From Acephala macrosclerotiorum (Eukaryota > Ascomycota > Leotiomycetes > Helotiales > Mollisiaceae), in the NCBI GenBank assembly GCA_014904845.1, contig MU119309.1, forward strand, positions 109,130-173,129: a stretch of DNA of 64,000 nucleotides. The letters are read 5' to 3'. Below, piece by piece: positions 56,380-64,000 of the stretch. Within the stretch, counting starts at the first letter, position 1. Each line of letters begins with the position of its first letter. The translations under genes and the position numbers were made by a program. Under the pieces are notes generated by a model that was given only the letters and a program-made list of their open reading frames with translations, did no database searches and was not told the origin of the DNA.

Positions 56380-59300
56380 TCAGTTAAAATAAAATTAGCG
56401 AGAGTTCAAATGTGACGCTGATTTCGAATCTTATAATAGAGTTCGAAATCGGTTTCAGTTTCAAACAATCAATAACTTAATTTTTGATTTATATTTTATG
56501 CGATATTAACTTTTTATAATTAGTTTAATATTTTTAACGATAGTTAAAAATTATTTCGCTAGAGAAAAAAAAGACCGCGTAGAGTTTATATAATAATACG
56601 TAGAACTTACAATACGTGTTTACGTCAAAAAACGTTAAAATATATCGTTTTTAATTTGAATCGTTTTTTATTAATTTATTTTATTTAAAATTTATTTTTT
56701 TAATTTATAATTATTATATTTTTATTAATTTTTTTATTATTTAGTATTATTAATATTTTCGATTTTTTTTCGATTTTAAAAAATTCGATTATATTTACGA
56801 TTTAAATTAAAAATAATATTAAAATTAAAAAATTTATATTAAAAATATTAATTTAACAAAAAAAACAAATTGTATATTTAATTGATTAAAATCGAAAAAA
56901 TATTAAACGAAATCAAAAATTAATTTTTATTGAAATTTTTATTATTACAAAGAAATTTAATATAATTAATATATAAATTAATATACAAAAAAAAAATTTA
57001 ACGATATTTTTATAATAAAAAAATACGAGTTTATTAAAAACGCATATAAAATTGTTTATTTTATGAAAAAATTAATATAAATAATCGTAAATTTTTTAAA
57101 TACAATAAAAATTCAATTTTAAATTTATATTTAAAAATTAAATAATATGCGAATATAATTATTATAAAAATATTTAATTCGATACGAAATAATTGAAATA
57201 AAATTTTATTAAAAATACTAAAAAAAATATAATAAATTTAAAACGAATATAATTATTTATACAAAAAATTTTGTAATTAAATAAATTACAAATAAAATAA
57301 ATACTCGTTTATAAAATATTAAAACTGCGAAAAAACAAATAAATTAAATACGAACGAATAATAAATTTATTAAAATTGAAAAATTTAAAAAAAAAAAATT
57401 TAAAAAATAAAAAAATAATATTATTATATTTACGAAAAATCGAAAAATGAAATAAATTACAATAAAAAACTTTTATAAAAAACTAATATAATTTTAATAC
57501 GTTATTATTTTATTAAATTAAAATTTTTTAATAATTTATAAATAAATTTAATTATTTTATATTTAATTAAAAAATTTTATTTTATTAATAATAATTTAAA
57601 TTTTTAATATTTTTTTATAATTTTTTTAATAATTTTATAAAATTATATTTAAAATTATAATAATATATTAAAAAATCTAATTAATAAATTATTATATAAT
57701 ATTTGTAAATATTTAATAAAAAAATTTTTAATCGAATATATTTTTTTTTAATAAAATTTTTTATAATAATTAATATATTTTTTATAATTGTATTATTTAC
57801 GATAATATTATTAGTTTTTATTATAAATATATTATATATATTCGAAATTTAAATATTAATTCTATTTTACGTTTTTTGATAATAAATAATATTAATATTA
57901 TTTTAAATTATATTTATAATTGTATTTTAAAACTAGTAATTATAAAAAATAAAATCAATTATCGAATTATTTTTAAATATATTATTATTTTTAAATAAAA
58001 TTTAATTTTATTATTATTTATTTTTTTATTATTATTTTTAAAAATTTATAAAATTTTAATAATAATAAAAAAAAAAAATATTTATAAAAAAGAATTTATT
58101 TAAATTTCATATAATACGTAAAATTATAATTTTAAAAGTATTTAAATAATTTATAAAATACAATTTTTTTTATAAATATATTAAAATTAATTAAAATTAT
58201 TTTAAAATGAAAAAATACGTTTTTTGAGAATTTATTAATAATATTATTTTTATAAAATCGAATTTAAAAAATAATCGCGATAAATACGTTAAAAAATTGT
58301 TTAATAAATATAATTTTAAAAAAAAAATTTTATTATTCGAAAAAAATAATACAATTTTAAAATTGAAAACTATTAATATAATTGTAATTATTATTAATTA
58401 AAAGTTTTAAAATATATTAAATCTCGAAAAATAAAATATATTAATAATTGAATTAAAAAAAGTTTATAAAATTATTTATAATATTATTTATAACGTTTTT
58501 TTAAATAATTTTAAATTTAAATTTAAATTTCAATATATTAAATTCAAAAGTATTTTTAATATTTTTATAACAAATATTAATTTTTAATTTAATTTAATTT
58601 TTTTATTTATTTCGTTTTTAATAATATTTTTATTCGATTTTAAAAAATATTTTCAATTTATAAATATATAATATTCGATTATTGTATTTTAATTACGTTT
58701 TCAAATTAATTTATATATTATTATTTTTAATATACAATAAAATACTATTTTTTATAATATAATTTTTTTGCGATAAATTATTATTAAAAATTACATTTAA
58801 ATTTATAATGTTTTTTAAATATAAAATTAAATAAATATTATAATTATAAATAATATCGATTTATATTTGATTATATTTAATATAATTAATAAAAAATCGT
58901 ATAATTTGAATTTTTTTGAAAAAAATTAATTTAATAATATATTTTTATAAATTATATTATTTAATTCGATATATTTATATTTTAATTTATATTAAATTCT
59001 AATAATACTAAAAAAAATTTTGTTTTTCGTATTATTAAAATAATTTTTTTTTTGTATATTACGAGATTTTAATATAATACGATTTAATTAATATTTGTAA
59101 AAAACAATTTAATTATTATAATATAATATTTTAATATTATTATACAATTTTTTTTTTTTAATTTTTACGTATTAATTTTAAAAAAATATTATTAATTATT
59201 TCGATATTGTAAAAACTAATAATCGAAATATATTTTATTTATACGATTTTATATAAATTATTAGTAATTTAAATTTTAAAATTTTATTTAAATATATTTT

Positions 59301-62300
59301 CGTATTTAAAATATTTCGTAAAAAAATAATTAATTATATAATTTTAATAATTTTTGAAATTGTAAATAAAAACGACGTTAAATTATATTAATATTTATTT
59401 GAAAATATTTTTTAAAATAATAAAAACGATATAAATAATATTTTTATAAAATAAATTATATAAAAATTTAATTATTTTTATTATTAAATTCAAATATATA
59501 TTTGTATTAATATTTGTACGAAATACGATTCGAAAAAATACAAATTTTATTATTTAAAATATTTGATTTTAATTATTGATTTTATTTTTTTTTAAATATA
59601 TTTTGTTTAAAATTTTTAAATAATTAAATAATAATAATATTTATTACAATATAGAAACTAGTATTATAATATTGTCTCGAAATAATAATTATATTAATAA
59701 ATACAATTATATTATTTCGATTTATTTACGATTAAATTATAATATTTCATTTTTTTTTATTAAAAAAATTAATAAAATATTAATTTAAATATATTATATA
59801 TTGAATTACTTTATTAAAAATAATATTAAAATATATTATTTGATTTTTACAATTATTATATTTAAAGTAATTATTAAAAAATCAATTATTGTAATTAATT
59901 TTTTTAATTTAAAAAATTTGCGAATAAAAAATATTTAAACAAATAATTTTACAATAAAAATTTATAATAAATTTTAACGAAAAAAAAAAATGAAATTGTT
60001 ATAATATATAATTACTTTTCACAACAATTTGCATTTTATATACTTAATACGAAATTTCGATTTTTATAATTTTATTAAATTCGAATATATATTAAAAATA
60101 TTATTATAAAACTTTTTATTACTACGAACGATTTAATAAATATAATAAAATTTGTAAATCAAAATTTTAACAAAATTTAAAACTTTTTTTTAATAAATAA
60201 AATAATTTAAAAATTTATATCGTTTAATATAAAAACTAATAAAATTAATATATATAATTATTACAAATATAAAAAATCAAAATTATAAAATTTTTTTTTA
60301 TACAAATATTTTTATTAAATTAAAATTAATATAATAAAACGAATTAATTTAAAATTTTTTATTTTTTTCGATTTAAATTATTTAAACGTTTAAACGTAAA
60401 AACAATAATAAATATTTAAATTTATTAATAAAACTATAAATAATAAATTATATATTCTCGTAATTTATAATTTTTTATTCAATATTAAAAATTCAAAAAA
60501 TTAAAAATTCGTTGTAAATATTACAAAAATAGAAAATAATATATATAAATATTTTTTAGAATTTTTTATTTTTTAAAATTAATTTCAAAAGTTTTTTATT
60601 CGATATACTTTGAATATTAATTTTAATATTTGAAATCAAATATTATTAATTTTTTAATATGTATTTAAATTCTAATTAAAAACTTTTAATATTTATATAA
60701 ATCTAAAAAAAAAACTAATAAAAATCGCGCAATATATAATTTTAAAATTAATTAATAAAAAAAAATCGCGATTTTAAATAATATTATTAAATTTTTAATA
60801 AATAATTACAATTTTTTTTTAAAAATATTATATACAATTTTTTCGAATTTACGTTTTAATTTTTATAATATAATTCATTTTTAAAAAAAAAAAATAATTC
60901 GAATTTAAATATTATAAATTTAATTCTTAGTATTTTTTTATTATATAATAAAATCGACGAAATTTAAAATTATATTTATACAATTAAATAGAAATTTTAA
61001 TTTGAATATTATAATAAAATGAAAATTTAAACGTTTTTTATTTTAAACGATAATAATTTTTAAAACAATAAAAATTTTAAATTCGAGTTTTTATTTAATA
61101 ATAATCAATTTTTATTAAACGTAAAAAACATTTTTAAATTATATATTAAAATTATATTTATTAATTAAAAAAATCTTTTTAATTTAAAATTAAAATATTT
61201 TTTAATATTTATAATAAAATATTTTCAAAAATTGATTTTAAAAGTTTATTAATTGAACGAAAAACAAATTTTTATCGTTTTTAATTTATTTTATCGTATT
61301 TTTAATATCGAATAAAATATCGATAAATAATTTTTCGTTTATATAAAAAAACAAAATAAAATTAAAAAAATATTAATTATTAAAGTTTTTTTTATTAAAA
61401 ATAAATATTTTAAATTATTAATATAAAAATTTTATTTTTATATTAATAAATTTAATTATTATATATATTAAAAATTTTATTATTTATAAAGTTTTAAATA
61501 TAAATATATATTATTTAAAAAATAATAATAAAAAAATTCGATAATTTGAAAATCGTTAAAATTAAATTTTATATAATTACAATTATTATTATTAATAAAA
61601 TTAATATAGTAAATTAAATATTATTTTATTATTTGTATTAAATTTTAATTTTAATTAAAAAAATAAAAATAAATTTTTTAATTATTTTTGAAAGTATTAA
61701 ATTTTTAATTATTTAAAATAATTTCAATTAATTTAAATTAATTAAAAATATATTCTTATAAAAAAAATTTAATTTTAAAAATATTATTAAAAATATTATT
61801 ATTTTACGATTTTAAAATTTATTTCAAAATATTATAATTTTTATTTAGTAAATATATTAATAAAATAATTTAATTTATTAAAAATTATTTTATCGCGTAA
61901 AATTAATTTTATTAACGTTGAAAAATATAAAATTTTTTAATTTAAAAACTCGAATTCGATTTCAAATAAAAATAAAATTTTTATTATATTTAATTATTTA
62001 ATTAATTAATAAAAATTGTTTTTTATACAATAAATTAATAGTAAAAAAATTTGTAAAAAAATACAAATAAAAAATTTAAATTTTCATTGTAAAATATAAT
62101 AAACTTTTTAAATTTATTAATAAAAACTATATTTCAATAATTTTTATATTTATTTACAAAAATAAAAATAAATTCAAAAAAATAAATTTTTTTTTTTTTA
62201 TTAAAAATATATTATTTATATTATTTATTAATATTAAAATTTCAATAAAATTCGTAAACAAAAAAAATTAAAAAAATTGTTAATTTTATATTAAATTTAA

Positions 62301-64000
62301 TTAATAAATATTTTATATTAAAAACTTTTTACAATATATTAATTTAATAAATTCTAATAAATATATTTCAAATTAATAATATTTATATTTTTATTTTCGA
62401 GTTTTTTATTTATTTATTTATTAATTTCAAATAAAAATATAATTTAATTTATTTAAAACTTTTTTCAAATTTGTAATCGATTTTTTCTTATAAGTTTATA
62501 TTTGTAATTTGCGATATATATACAAATATCGAAATCAAAATTACAAAAATTTAAATTCTTAGAATTTCGATTTTTATTATTACAAATTATAAAACGTAAA
62601 ACTATTCAATAAATAATTTAAAACTAATTTCGCTTTTTTTAAATGTACTAATAATATTTATTACAAATAAATATTTTTAAACGTTTAATTTAATCGTTTA
62701 ACGAATTCAAAAAATTTGTATTTATAAAAAAAAATTATAATAATTAATATAATCTATAAATCGAATTTTCAATTGTAAGTTTTTAAAATACGTTTATATT
62801 TTTTTAATAATCAATACAATAAAATATTAAATCAAAATAATAAAAAACAAATTTCTAAAAACGTACTCGAAAATATATATTATTTTTTTTATTTACTTTT
62901 TCTAAGAATTTATCGAGTATTTGTAATCGATTGAACAATATTCAAACTTATTTTATTAACGACTAATTTATAACGCAATTTATTAGTTTTAACGTTTTAC
63001 AATTTACGATAAATTAATAAAAAATTTTAAATAAAAAATATAATTAATAATAAATTATTAAAAAAAATAAATTAAAATTTATATTATAATAAATCGCGAA
63101 ATATATAAAATTTGATAAAAAGAATTTAAAAAAACAAATAATTTCTATATTTATTATATTTTTTACAATTTTTAAATTTTATAAATTGAAAAAAATAATT
63201 TTGAAAATTGAAAATAAAAAAAATAATAATAATAAATTGTAATTAATAATTTATATAAAAACTTTAAAAAAATGAATTATTAAATTATAAAAATATTTTA
63301 AATACGAATACTTTTTTCAATATAACGTTAAATCAAATCAAATAAATTGAAAATATAAAAAATAATTAATTGTTTTTTTTACTATAAAATTATTATAATA
63401 CTATAAAAAAAACAAATTGAATTTTTTGTTTTACTATATATAAAATTTATAAAAAGTATAAAAATAGTAATTAAAACATATATTAAAACTTGAAAATTTA
63501 ATAAATTAATTAAAAAAAAAACTAAAAATTAAAAATATAATTAAAAATTAATTATAATAAAATATTTAAAAAAATCAATTGATAATTCTTTACTCGAATA
63601 AATTAAAAATTTTCAAAAGAAAAAAAAATAGATTTTTATTTTACGAATATTTATATTACAATTTAATAAATATTATTATTTATTATTTATATTTAATAAT
63701 TTTTATAAAATCAAATACAATAAACGAAAATTTTTTATATAAAATAATATATCAAAATAATAAAAATCAAATTTTTATTAAATAAAAATCAAAAAAAAAA
63801 ATAAAAAAATATAAACGTAAACAACGATTTAATTTGATTTTATTATTATATAAAAAAAATTAATTAATTCAAAATATTTATTTACAAAATCGCGTACAAT
63901 TTAAATACGATTTAATATATTATATTTCGATTATAAATAATAATAATTGAATTTTTATTTAATCGATATATTGTTTTGAAATTATTAAAATCGTAAAAAT
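56380..64000. repeat. Large AT-rich, gene-free block (RIP-type isochore)
   Basis: At least 7.6 kb of almost pure A/T sequence continuing past the window. The surviving G and C are often in CpG. All six frames are closed at short distance; the one listed frame at 63579-63785 is an Ile/Tyr/Asn/Lys chain reflecting composition only. I recognise no LTR, TIR, tRNA, rRNA or organelle gene. It probably consists of transposon copies mutated by RIP beyond recognition, and could be subtelomeric or pericentromeric. Confidence 0.8.

Noticed and set aside
63579..63785. 68-codon frame in the AT-rich block
   Set aside because: Its Ile/Tyr/Asn/Lys composition is what random A/T sequence gives; no start context, motif or neighbours.
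56380..64000. Possible mitochondrial DNA insertion because of the high A/T content
   Set aside because: No rRNA, tRNA or respiratory-chain reading frame can be seen in any frame, and the CpG-rich residue pattern fits RIP better.

Overview
The window is nuclear DNA of a filamentous ascomycete (Pezizomycotina; a Leotiomycete-like genome is my guess, not something the sequence proves). The evidence is small 45-90 nt GT-AG introns, a HET-domain gene, a fungal hybrid histidine kinase, and sharp alternation between gene-bearing DNA and extremely AT-rich blocks. C-to-T and G-to-A damage in the retroelement produces TAG, TAA and TGA stops where CAG, CAA or TGG is expected. That is the signature of repeat-induced point mutation (RIP).

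Left part (1-11.4 kb). Three members of a small F-box-like family (one cut by the window edge, two decayed), an NAD(P)-binding atypical SDR on the minus strand, a secreted GMC oxidoreductase whose first intron seems to have lost its donor, two tandemly duplicated small basic-protein genes with duplicated flanks, and a broken unknown gene that abuts an AT-rich block.

11.9-24.0 kb. One complete Ty3/gypsy-type LTR retrotransposon, about 12.1 kb, with 258-bp TGTAG...CTACA LTRs and a CTAG target duplication; an assembly gap removes most of the 5' LTR. Besides gag-protease and, in the -1 frame, RT-RNase H-integrase, it carries a third ORF of about 948 codons downstream of integrase, kept in one frame and broken only by 15 nonsense codons. 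A polypurine-tract-like block occurs both after pol and again just before the 3' LTR. This is the most unusual element in the window.

25-43 kb. The gene-rich core: a HET-domain protein, a peroxisomal-type HSDL2-like SDR, a kappa-class GST/DsbA-like protein, a DHA1-type MFS transporter with two lesions, a 13-exon hybrid histidine kinase (GAF-HisKA-HATPase-REC), complex I subunit NDUFB3 divergent from the CCR4-NOT deadenylase Caf1/Pop2, and an intact member of the F-box-like family.

44-56 kb. A relic zone: a tRNA-Trp gene interrupted by about 60 nt, a long decayed gene of unknown family, and a decayed type I polyketide synthase with the order KS-(AT remnant)-DH-ER-KR-ACP-TE. The PKS is interrupted by a 745-bp inverted-repeat element whose removal restores the reading frame, and carries an 81-bp hairpin element where most of AT is missing. 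A small DUF7587-like gene stands at the right edge of this zone.

56.4-64 kb. An AT-rich, gene-free block that runs off the window.

Exon structures were derived by hand and checked by codon phase. No database search was possible, so family names rest on motif recognition.
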